Positions 22,444 through 32,638 of a DNA stretch of 64,000 bases are shown here, piece after piece. Each line of letters begins with the position of its first letter. Position 1 is the stretch's first letter. The stretch is from Pseudofabraea citricarpa. Taxonomy: Eukaryota; Ascomycota; Leotiomycetes; Helotiales; Dermateaceae. Where the stretch lies: contig JAPWGK010000026.1 of NCBI GenBank assembly GCA_029641185.1, positions 124,001 through 188,000 of the forward strand, given 5' to 3'. The position numbers and the translations under genes were made by a program. Below the pieces are notes generated by a model. That model saw only the letters and a program-made list of their open reading frames with translations. It had not been told where the DNA came from and searched no databases.

Positions 22444-24393
22444 CTATCTAGGGGAGTTGATTATGGATTGGACGACTTCAACAACTTTCAACACTTTCTC
22501 TTCTGTATGTCTACGCCCAATAACTTGCAATGCTATTGGTGCATGAGCGAACTTGCTTGGCCCTGCTTTGTACATGTTAATGTAATAAGCATCCATAGCA
22601 CCCAGAGGGGTTTCACTCTGGCGAGGGAAATTCTCATATGTGTCCGAGTCCTGAACTGTGCTAGCTGGGAACGTTACTGCTGTGTGATCAAGAGCATTCC
22701 AGACGCCAGTATATCCACCCCACCGGCCTTCGTCATGTACCGGTGCTGCTGCTGGATTTGCGGGAGCCAAAATGAAATCAATACCGGTACTATTCCACAT
22801 GGCTGCATATTTTGTTTGTTGCACATTACGTCGAGAATTTAACTGTACTCAACATCAGTGATGCGATTCTAATGGAGGGGATCATTGGATAATGACCTTC
22901 CATGTTTCACCTAGAGTAAAAACTCTGCTTGGTTTAAAGGTTTCCATCGCGTTTTCGATGATGTCAACAGGGCCTTCATTACCGGCATTAAAAACATCGA
23001 TAACTTCTTGAGCAGCATCCAAGAAGAACATATCCTCTATTGTTTTTTGGACTTCCTTGTGTAATGATGTATCCCAATCTATTACCTGGTGTCCTGCGTT
23101 TGTTAAAGCTTGCACTGCCTCCTTTAATGCTCTCATGACTGGAGGGTGTGGCTGCACTACCAAGTCATTCCAGATGACACCAATTTTGAGCTTCTGTGGC
23201 AGCTGCATATCTGGCATATCTGGATTCCACGGTATTCTCACCAGAGATGGCTCATACTTCCATGGTTCTGTGGCCAAAATAACCTGCAAGGCCTGTCAGC
23301 AATAGCCAGACTCGTTCTCAACTTTATTTACCTCCTGGAAAATCCGAATATCCTGAACACAAGTTGCTAAAGGGCCTACAACTCCCACTATGTTCTCCAT
23401 GCCGCCATAATTTCCCGCCAGACCTGAATGAGGATTCCGAGCAATACTTGGTTTCAAACCATAAAGTCCGCAGAATGCCGCTGGACACCTAATGGAACCA
23501 CCTATTTCTCAAGTCAGATGATTTGACTCCTGCAAGAAGGTGGTAGAAGTTCGGTTCAGCCCTACCCATATCTGTGCCGATGCCAATAGGACTTCCGTGC
23601 ATTGCGATCAGTGCACCTTCGCCACCAGAACTCCCTCCCGGGTTAAGAAAGCGATTGTAGGGATTGGTTGTTCTGCCATAAATGTTGCTTACCGTCTCCA
23701 AAGCCTGTTGAGCATGCTTGGTTAGTATCCTACTCGGAGACCATCTTATATGCATTCGACTTACCATCAAAGCTTGCGGGTTGGTGGTCTTGACATGGAA
23801 CACTGCGCCAGCTTCTCTTAATATCTTGACAATCAGTGCATCCTCCTTGGAAACATCATCTGCCCAAGCAATGAAGCCTGCGGTCGCAACAGTACCCTTG
23901 ACTTCAATGTGCTCTTTGATAGATATTGGTAGTCCGTGTAGTGGACCAAATGTTTTGCCGGTTCTTTCTAAATACTCATCAAGTTCCGCAGCCCGGCGAA
24001 GTGCTTCGTCAAATAAAACCAAGGCAAGACAATTTGTCTGATCATATTTTAGCAATCTATGTATACATTCTCATATATCTTGCATCTATCACTTACTACT
24101 TGATGTGCAATTGTGGCTCTTTTGCAGAATGCTCTCGTGACTTCAACAGCAGTGTATGTCGTATCCGCCATCTTAGGAAGCAGCTCATGAACCTTTAGCT
24201 CCGTAATCTCTAGCTCGCGTGCACTTAATACTCTCGACCGCGCGGGTAGGTCTAACACTGGTTCATCCAGGTTCTGCGGAATCAATTTTGGATCTGCGTA
24301 GTAGGACTTCGGAATAGCATCATCGATGCGGGCCTTGACACGTGCGGCGACATCTTGCCACTTCGGCGCCAGGGCGGTATTGACATTGGTCAT
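22444..24393 (-). CDS. Amidase, amidase-signature family (554 aa)
   Basis: Hydrolyses carboxylic amides; the substrate is unknown (related fungal enzymes include acetamidases). Exons (minus) are 24393-24097, 24037-23765, 23704-23566, 23501-23332, 23283-22897 and 22842-22444, all phase-consistent, total 554 aa, typical for the family. The signature triad is present: Lys about 140 (ISIKEHIE), cis-Ser about 215 (GGSSGGEG) and the nucleophile Ser about 239 (GTDMGGSIRCPAA, assembled across intron 3). The second intron (23705-23764, 60 bp) is in frame and stop-free, so the unspliced frame misleadingly continues through it. The last intron uses a weak donor (GTCATT). No signal peptide, so probably cytosolic. 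A divergent gap of about 1.1 kb separates it from the hydrolase gene. Confidence 0.93.
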
Positions 24394-25538
24394 CTTTTCA
24401 CTCGGACCCCCAAAATAGCTCGCAGGATAATAAACAGAACAGGACGGAGGAATCCTGGATATGTAATGCGTGACATGACAGATGGGCTACAGCTTATTTT
24501 ATATCACGCACTCCCCCCTCACGTGGACACCACCATGCGATTATCACGGACTCCGACTCGGGGTCGCGTCGTCGGGTCGCCTTTCGTCTTGTCTTATCTA
24601 ATCTCCCGCCTTGCTCGTTTCCACTTTCCCTCCTCTGCGAATAGAAATTCTGCTGTGCCCGTCTCGATATTGATTGGTTGCGTTCCACTTGGCGGAGATG
24701 TTGAGAGGGGATGTATGCTATCGGCCATGCTATCTTCGTTCTGGTGGGGTTGTGGTGCTGGAAGCGATTGACTTTGTTTTTGCTCGCTCGCTTGTGCGTA
24801 CGTATCCTGCTGTGAGAATTATTACCTGCAGTTGGTATGGACTCGGGAGTGAGACATTCTAATATCTAACTTCACTTGTTTCGGCGAGTTTGGAAGCTGT
24901 TTGCTGGTTCGATCTTTAAGAGAATCAACTTTTTTTTTGATATTTTCTTTCTAAGATAGATACACTCTACCTACTTCTAGAGGGTTAGATGCTCGAATAA
25001 GAGCATCTATGTCTTCTTGACAGTAAATTCACATACACGACGAATTGATAATGTCACTTTACTAGCTCTTAGAAACTCGGATAATAAGCATCTATAGGAT
25101 TATAGTAGAACTAGATTCTAATAGCCTTCACAGCCACTCCAACGTTCCGTGTTAGGACATATGGACACCTTTGAAGTCACTCAAAGCACTGACATGGCTA
25201 AAGCTTAGCTCCGAGTTGGCTCCAAAATAATCTTTCATATCTATAGCCTCTTAACTTTGAATACGAACGTGTCATTTTGAACTGCTGCAGACATTCTCCC
25301 CTCGCTTTATTGGTCCTGTGTATGCACATGCCTATTTAAACACTGATCAAAAGAAAAGTGGATCTCGACCAAACCCAATCACAATGTCGCTTGTCCCTTC
25401 GCGACTTTTCTTATCAGATCTTCGGATGGCATTTGTACCTCGAACTCACCCATTTAATCTATTCTTTTGATAGTCCTCCCTCGATGCATCATCTGTCGGT
25501 GTCGCTGTGATTCGGGATTTTATGTTGCATTTCTCTTG
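24394..25538. other. Divergent promoter region
   Basis: Between the amidase (-) and the alpha/beta hydrolase (+). The open plus frame near 24355-24771 has composition unlike a protein and overlaps the amidase 5' end, so it is not called. A short imperfect repeat (AAGAGCATCTA / TAAGCATCTA) occurs near 25000 and 25085. Confidence 0.45.
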
Positions 25539-27914
25539 ATGATGGCGACTGAAAGCAGTGCACTCCTGCGTCCGAAGCAAGACCTCTTTGAAGCCGACCG
25601 AACATGCGCCGGGTCACGACGGCTCAGACGCGCCGTCCAGATCCTGACAATCTCTATATTCAGCCTGATGATCTGGAGCGCCATCACGACGCAAATCTGG
25701 CTGTGGACGGGGCACATCCACAAAGCAGAGGATTTGTTCCTCAGCACGCTGGCTGGCGATGACTGGTCGTGGGAGGTCATCGACCCGGCAGACCATCTCG
25801 TTTGGCATCCGTGCTACTCTGGTCTCGATTGCGCGAGGCTGACGGTCCCGCTGGATTGGTTGGAACCCTCCAACACATCGCAGGTCGTTCTGGCCGTCGT
25901 GCGTAGGAATGCTACCGATTTAACCGATTATAAAGGACCGCTTTTTATGAACCCTGGTGGCCCCGGTGGGTCTGCTGTTGCTATGGTGAAAAATCGTGGA
26001 GAGGCCCTGCATACTATCGTTGGGAAGAATCATGTGAGTTTAGCCACTGTCTATAGAAGTTTTCTGGCTGAATTGTGCTAGGATCTTATTGGGTTTGATC
26101 CGAGAGGAAGTATGTTTTGTGAAATTTCTTAATCTCTGCTATCTTTATATGGCGTTGCTAGATCACTGTCAAAAGCTTCCCGCTGGTCTTCGAGTGAGCG
26201 GCTTTTCTTGAGAGTTGAAAGCACTGAAATATATCTCCAAAAGGACATATTTGGTAAATCTTGGGATCATAAGTCTGCAGTAGAGAACGGTGTTGAAAGT
26301 CCAATCTGCCTTGACATGTTTTCCCTTACAAAACCAATTTTATACTTGATCAATCTCTCAGCTAATCCCTTATAGTTGGTGCTACAACCCCTCAAGTTCA
26401 CTGTTGGGGTGGACCACAGGATGAGCGTATCTGGGAAATGAACCGTCTGGGCCTAGTTGATTCCCATCCCGGGGTATTGTACGATCTCTTTGCTCGACAA
26501 AGCTTAGCCAATAGACACTGCGAAGCGAAGCTTGGAAATTTGACAAGATTTTTAGGAACTACCTCTGTTGCACGAGATATGCTTGCCATTCTGGAGCAGA
26601 CTGGTTATAAAAAGCTCCGTTACATGGGCTTTAGCTACGGTACAGTTCTCGGAGGCACATTTGCAGCCATGTTTCCGGACCGGATCGACAGGATGGTGAA
26701 TGACGGTAAGTGATTTAATTCATTCTTACCTCATGAAAAGATATTGATTTCACCCAGGAAACGTCAATTACAACGAGTGGTATAACGGCACCGGAATAAA
26801 CTTTATTGAAAGTACAGACAAGGTCATGTTGGCCTTCTATGATCTTTGCCACTTGGCAGGTCCTGAAAAATGTGCATTCTACGCCCCTGCTGCAGAAGAT
26901 ATCTATTTCCGCTTAGAAGATCTCTATGATCGACTAAGAAGAACTCCTCTTCAAGTCCTTCCAAGTACTGGTTCTACTGATCTTATGGCTGGACCATTTG
27001 AAATCACTGAGCCAGAGCTTATTTCGTACTCTGACGTCAAAACCGCAGTCATTATGTCTCTATATCAGCCTACTCTTTTCTTCCCCGAGCTTGCACGTGC
27101 TCTTGCCGCACTCGAGGAAGGTAACGGAATCCCCTTTCTAGAAATGGCCATAGGACGTGGTTATCGACAAGGTAAATTCTCTTGCGGCTGTGAAAGTCAA
27201 AACCAAGACCTTGGATCTTGTCAAGATCAAAATACCTGGCCGCTGAAAGCCATTGGCAATGGCGATGCTGCGAACTTTGTTAAGTGTGGTGAAGGTTCAG
27301 TTTCACCTGATCACGACTCTCTAGAAGAGGTGGAAGCCTACCATGTCAAATTGGAAAAGATCAGTCCTCTCTCGGCACCCGTCATGTTAAGCTTTCGACT
27401 TTCCTGCGCGGGATGGCAATCAAGGACGAAATGGAGACTTACAAGTACGCTACCTCCTTTTAAATCTGACTTGCGGATTTCAATTGTGAGCAAAGCTGAA
27501 TTTTAAACTGACTTTGGTGCTATAGAGCCATTCGATACGAACACCAGTTACCCCATCCTATTCATCGGTAATACAGCCGACAATATCACGCCACTGGGAA
27601 GTGCTATTCACGACTCGCTGTCCTTCCGCGACTCAGTTGTACTGATTCAGAATTCCTTTGGAGTAAGTCTGATGATTACAAAGACACTTCAGACATGCAC
27701 TAACTGGGGATTGTAGCATACTTCTACCTCCACACCTTCGAAATGTACTGCCCAGCATCGTCTTGCATACTTCCAGAACGGAACGCTTCCTGCGAATGGA
27801 ACTTTTTGTGAGGCTGACATAAAGCCATTTAGTGATGAGGCTATGACTCAAGATGTCGAGGAAGATGATGAAATGACCAAGGCACTTCGAAGCTTGATGC
27901 GCCTTCATATATAG
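25539..27914 (+). CDS. Membrane-anchored alpha/beta hydrolase with TAP-like C-terminal domain (624 aa)
   Basis: Related to bacterial and fungal tripeptidyl-aminopeptidase-like (S33) hydrolases that release N-terminal peptides or cleave esters. Proposed exons are 25539-26033, 26082-26109 (28 nt), 26376-26705, 26758-27444, 27526-27662 and 27717-27914, all phase-consistent (624 aa). Start is the first ATG, 25539. A hydrophobic segment near residues 35-56 (ILTISIFSLMIWSAITTQIWLW) makes it a type II membrane protein. The oxyanion region is NPGGPGGS, the nucleophile Ser261 sits in GFSYG, and the TAP-like C-terminal domain starts at CAGW. The acid and histidine are likely in GNTADNITP and NSFGHTS. 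The intron after the micro-exon is unusually long here (266 bp). N-glycosylation sequons support a lumenal or extracellular domain. Confidence 0.88.
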
Positions 27915-28305
27915 CTTGGAGCAGCATAACAGTTTTTATTACTTATGACAAGAAATACAGCCACATCAATAATAGTAACCCAACACAGAACAGTATAGCA
28001 GGGTCTTTATGAACATAGTCTTGGCACTGAAAACAATTCGCAACCCGAAAGTCTGACCTGAGACAATTTGAAGCAAGTGTAGTAGATTGTACACAACGTG
28101 TTGACTGACGTTTCTGAATGATTCTGTCAGAGAACTTATCTGGAACCCTTTGCTGTGCGATGTAGGCCACTGCCGAAAACAATGTAATTATCATATTTGA
28201 TCCGGTGATTCCACTAGTACAAACTTTGATTTTTACCTTTATGCCCCTCAAGTTACAAACCTTCTTCTATTGTGTATTGAATTGATTTAACGGTCCTACT
28301 TAACC
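27915..28305. other. Intergenic region
   Basis: AT-rich spacer between the hydrolase and the FAD monooxygenase, both on the plus strand. No gene was seen. Confidence 0.5.
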
Positions 28306-29749
28306 ATGAAGATTGCGATCGTTGGTTGTGGTTTGACTGGCCTCTCCACTTACATTGCTTTGCGAAAATACCTTCCCGATGCCGCCTCGCATGAAGTAAC
28401 CATCTACGAATCACACGGACCGGCAGCTGGGCGGCTCGCCAACAGTGTCAACAGTCAGGAGCTAGCGGCACCTGCGGGCGGTACTATAGGACTGTCTGCA
28501 AATGGCATGAAAGTGAGACCTGGACATCAATGTATACAATGAGATTATTCATACCGGGTTTGCTTATAGCTCTCTGCGACTGAGAAGCTCGCATGGATGG
28601 GATCTCAGTATCGTATCACGCAGCAAGTACGAAGGCGATGTATTTGTCATGATAAGCCGAGAGAATCTCTGGAAAATCCTGAGAAATGCTGTGCCGGATG
28701 TGGCTGTAGTTATCAAGAAGGTTACCGACGTCGTCAAGAGATGTCGTATGGGCAACTCGCGTCCAATCATTAAGTTCCGAGATGGAGATTCTATCGAGGC
28801 GGACCTTGTCATTGGAGCAGATGGTGTACGAAGTACTGTACGCGAAGAGGCTCTAGGGGGAGAAGACTCTACATATGCACCGGTCTTCTCGTAGGTGTAC
28901 TCAGTTTGCTATAAGTTTGAGCGTGTAGCTAACTTGCCCTGCCACCCTAGCGGGAAATGTGGTATTTGGGGTTTCACTTCAATGCAGATTCCAAAAGAAG
29001 TCACCGAGAAGCAATCAGTCGTTATTGTGATGGGTAGCAACGGGACTTTCGGATACAGCTCACATTATTCGGCTTCCGACGACCAACTCACATGGTGGGC
29101 ATCATACGAAACGACAGAACCACTTCAGCAGAAAGAACTCGATTCGAAATTCGTGACGAATCTTCTTCATAGGGAGTATCGGAGTTGGAAGGAGACAAAT
29201 GTCCAGAACATTATTGGACGAGCCTCGGCTTCGTTTGTCTATCCGATCTGGATCTTACCAAAGCTTCCTACGTGGGGAGATAGTGGCGTTGTCCTGCTTG
29301 GAGATGCAGCTCATGCCATGTCACCTGACATCGCTCAAGGTACTAGCCAAGCTTTCGAGGACGCCCAGGCATACGCAATGCTGCTTGGATCCTTGCTTGG
29401 AAAGGGATTAAGTCTAGAAGAAACGGTCGACCTTAGCGCGAAGGGGATATTCGAATGCAGAATTCCTCGTGTTGAGAAGGTGAAGGCTCTCAGTGCTCGA
29501 GCAACTGCTAAAGATATGAAGAGAAATACTATCGTTCAGTATCTGATCTACTTCTGTGTGTGGCTACTGCCAAAGCTCGCTTCTATGCGTAAGTTCCTTG
29601 ATGTGCCATTGAAATATGGTAGTAGATACTTATATTTTGTGTCAGGGGACTTGATTTACACCCGAGGGCTGCCCACAAACGACATCATTCATGACTGGAA
29701 TGTGGTGAAAGAGGTTGAAAAGGTTGTCGGCAAGGTCAATCATTTGTGA
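28306..29749 (+). pseudogene. FAD-dependent monooxygenase with a 2-bp frameshift
   Basis: A class A flavin monooxygenase (salicylate hydroxylase-like) that would hydroxylate a small aromatic or polyketide-like substrate using NAD(P)H. The N-terminal dinucleotide fold is clear (AIVGCGLTGLSTYIAL), as are the DG motif (VIGADGVRST) and the GD motif (VVLLGDAAHAMSPDIAQG). From ATG 28306 the frame runs to ANGMKVR at 28518, then reads out of frame into a TGA near 28540. The conserved sequence resumes in another frame from 28517 (DLDINVYNEIIHTGF). The break lies in a GA dinucleotide run that looks one unit short. No splice pair rescues it. A normal intron at 28891-28950 is correctly phased downstream. 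The rest of the gene is intact, so this is either a young pseudogene, a strain polymorphism or an assembly error. Confidence 0.78.
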
Positions 29750-29908
29750 TCAAATGATCTGTCTGGGTCCTGGGAAGACTTCTGATATTATCAAAATTCG
29801 AGTAGAGCAACAATATAAAATTGTATTCAAAACCAAACTGAAATAAACTAGCTAGGTAGATGATGGAAAGTATCCCATGAGTAATTTTACGTCCGAGTTT
29901 GTTTACAA

Positions 29909-30795
29909 TTAACCAAGTAAGCCAGCTTCAATCAGGCCGCTCAAAGTCTTATTGGGAACAGTCCACTCTCTGATATCCTCATACTTCTCCACCAACAAAT
30001 CACTAACCAGTCTTCCAAACACGACACTTCCTTGGTCGTTCAAGTGAGTATAATCCGTCGGGCTCAGGTTGTAGGCCCAACTTTTATTACCCAGCGCATT
30101 GACATAATCAGTAGACGCTCTGTTCAAATCGATGAAGCGCGAATTCGTCGCTTCTGCCACGGAAAGCGTGGCATTCCTTTCATTTGCGAGATTCTCAATA
30201 ACTCGTGGAGGCGAGCCCGAGAAAGATCGCCGCGTGAGTGAAGAGACGAGAATCGGCGTACCGCCCAGTGCCTTCACCTCGTCGGTGAAAGTTGCAAGGT
30301 TCGCGGCGAATTGTTCAATGCTGATATTGGCGGCCGCTTTTTGGTCATTGTGTCCAAACTGTTAGAGAATTAGTCTTACAAATGCTCGCTGCGATGGGGG
30401 TTCGAAAACTTGCCTGGATGGTCACGAAGACCTCATTCGTCTCGTTGTACTGGGATACTTGCGACAAAACAGTGTCCCAGTCACCCCCATTGCGGAAAGA
30501 GACTGTCGTTGCACCGCTGTGGCCGTAATTGACAGCAAAGGCCGGAGCTTTCACTGTATAATTGAGGAACCCATCACCCCAACCTATCAAATTTGAAAGT
30601 CAGTTTCGTTATCTTGGTAATAATATCTCGAAACTATAGGATTGTCATACCTCCTCTGGGCGCGGTTGTAGAGTCTCCTGCCAAGAAGAATGCAGCGGGC
30701 TTAGCCGACCCATGGCCATGGTTTTTCGACGGCGCCGCGGATGCAAACGACGAGACCAGCGAGCAGAGAGCTAAGAGCTTAAGAACAGAAGGCAT
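29909..30795 (-). CDS. Secreted SGNH hydrolase, rhamnogalacturonan acetylesterase-like (CE12)
   Basis: Predicted to remove acetyl groups from rhamnogalacturonan in pectin. Exons (minus) are 30795-30651, 30583-30414 and 30358-29909 (254 aa, the size of characterised family members). A signal peptide is evident (LLALCSLVSSFASA, cleavage before APS), so the enzyme is secreted. SGNH blocks are in order: the nucleophile in AGDSTTA, a Gly block (NYGHSGATTVSFRNGG), FGHND in block III, and the Asp-His pair in DYTHLNDQG. Intron 2 starts with GC (CAG|GCAAGT) and ends CAG, a GC-AG intron that is needed to join VTIQ to FGHNDQK in frame. The frame continues upstream of the chosen ATG, but a signal peptide begins exactly there. 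Divergent from the GT1 gene. Confidence 0.93.
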
Positions 30796-32638
30796 GTTGG
30801 AAAAGCTCGAAAGTGAATCGGGTGCACAGGAGAAAGCTTTTCTGCAATACCTGCCATTACTTGGTCGTTTTATACCTCGTTCTGGTAGAAAGCCGGGCAA
30901 TATTGTTTCCCCAAGGCCAGCACACAATCCTACCCGCAGATGAAGAATCGCATGCGGGGAATTAAGGTTTTCCTGCGATTGCTCCGTATTGCGTCGTATT
31001 GCAGCACGATAATCTTAACTGCAAATGGACAATTACAGATCTGAGAGATGAAGCTCGCTTGTCGATTGACCGAGCGGCCGAATCTCCTCTGGACCGAAGC
31101 AGACTTTTCACTCACCCCGCCAAGACGCTCTATTCAGATGTGCAGCTTTTGAAGCTTTGTTCTGTGCTTTCATATTGGGAAATCTCGGGCATCGTTTCGC
31201 TTGGTGGAATTATATTACCATTGCACCTCTCCTCTCTACAGAATTGTGGTTACAATCCTTTCGCCCTAATCTTCTGTCGCTTGAATTTTAAGCTAAAGCT
31301 ATTTGATAGCACGAGGTTGATATGGAAATATGTCTTAAAACACCTTTAACCCGTTTTAACTCTAACACTGAATTCAAATTCAAAACTTAACAGTTGACTG
31401 GCGTCAGTTACCTCTATTCGTGTTTATAATCTAATTATGGTAATATTAGTTCTAGTCAACTTCGAAAGCAGATCAAACATATGGTATTTAGAGTTGACTA
31501 ATCTGCAAAGTAAATACCATTTACCCATCTTAATAAGCTCTTTTGACAAAGCTAAAGATATCTGTTCCTCATTTGCAAGATGACTTGAGATGTTGAAACT
31601 TGATGATTAAAGTTAAGTTAAAGGCCTCTAAGTCTTATGTTCTTTACCAATCGCTGAATTACGCAATCAACTGAAATTGACATAATTCTTAAAATCACTT
31701 GGCATGCAAACGTTTACTTATAGCTGATTGCCGGCTGGTCTGCACGTATAAAATATAAGCTCCAAGAATTATTACGTTTGAGAACATGATTTAACAATCG
31801 AATGCAATGAAGCGAAGCGAATCTTAAAATAAGAATATTAGAGCACAATCGCTACTAGCCTAAAACCCATTTCAATCTGTGTTGGTGTTCTAATCTTTGC
31901 GTACTGTTTTATTTGGAGTGATGGACTTTCGGAATTAAGAGATTGTCACTAATGTAAGACTTTACTGTGGACCGTTCCCCAAATATGAGCATGTGAAGTA
32001 GTGGCTTTGCTTAAAATAAATTTTCAACTTAGAGAGATCCTTGCTAGTTTGTAGCTGTCCGTCTCACATTCCGGTTCGCGGGAAGAACGAAGGCAATTAG
32101 CGAGCCACAACCTCCACCATCAAAAGTACCGCAATTTCTCAACAACTAGGTAGATAGTACGATGAGAGTAAACAGGGTAGAATCCTTGAGAAGTCCAGAC
32201 AAAAATACAACATTCTCCAAATAAAATTATCATCTAATAGTTAATACTACGATCACCCTGCTCCTCCGCGTAGCTAAGCGAGTTCAAGAACCTTAGAATA
32301 TGTCAATGCAATACATCAATGCAACGGATTTTGATACTTTTAGCTGACTAGAAAGGCATACCGAAAACAAACCGTGCCCTGCGGTCTAGAAGTCAAGACT
32401 TGAGGACACATAAGACGGATCTTCGCCAAGCTGATGAAGATTACCGAGAGGCCCGGGATAAGCTTCGTTCCCAAGCTTTCGCTTCTACACTACGTCGCGG
32501 CCAAGACTGGGGACGTGTCTGATCATGCAACACCAATCAATAGGACCGTGCCATTGCCCAAAGACCTGCGGGGAGTGTCATATTTAATACCATGGGCAAC
32601 GACCTTGTCTTTCTCCAACTTTTCTCAACTCATTCAAA
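30796..32638. other. 1.8-kb gene-free region
   Basis: AT-rich DNA between the divergent esterase and GT1 genes. A few short open frames occur, without coding character. I see no tRNA, inverted-repeat element or tandem repeat. Confidence 0.5.

Noticed and set aside
24355..24771. 138-codon plus-strand frame in the amidase promoter
   Set aside because: Overlaps the amidase 5' exon antisense and has no recognisable pattern; probably chance.
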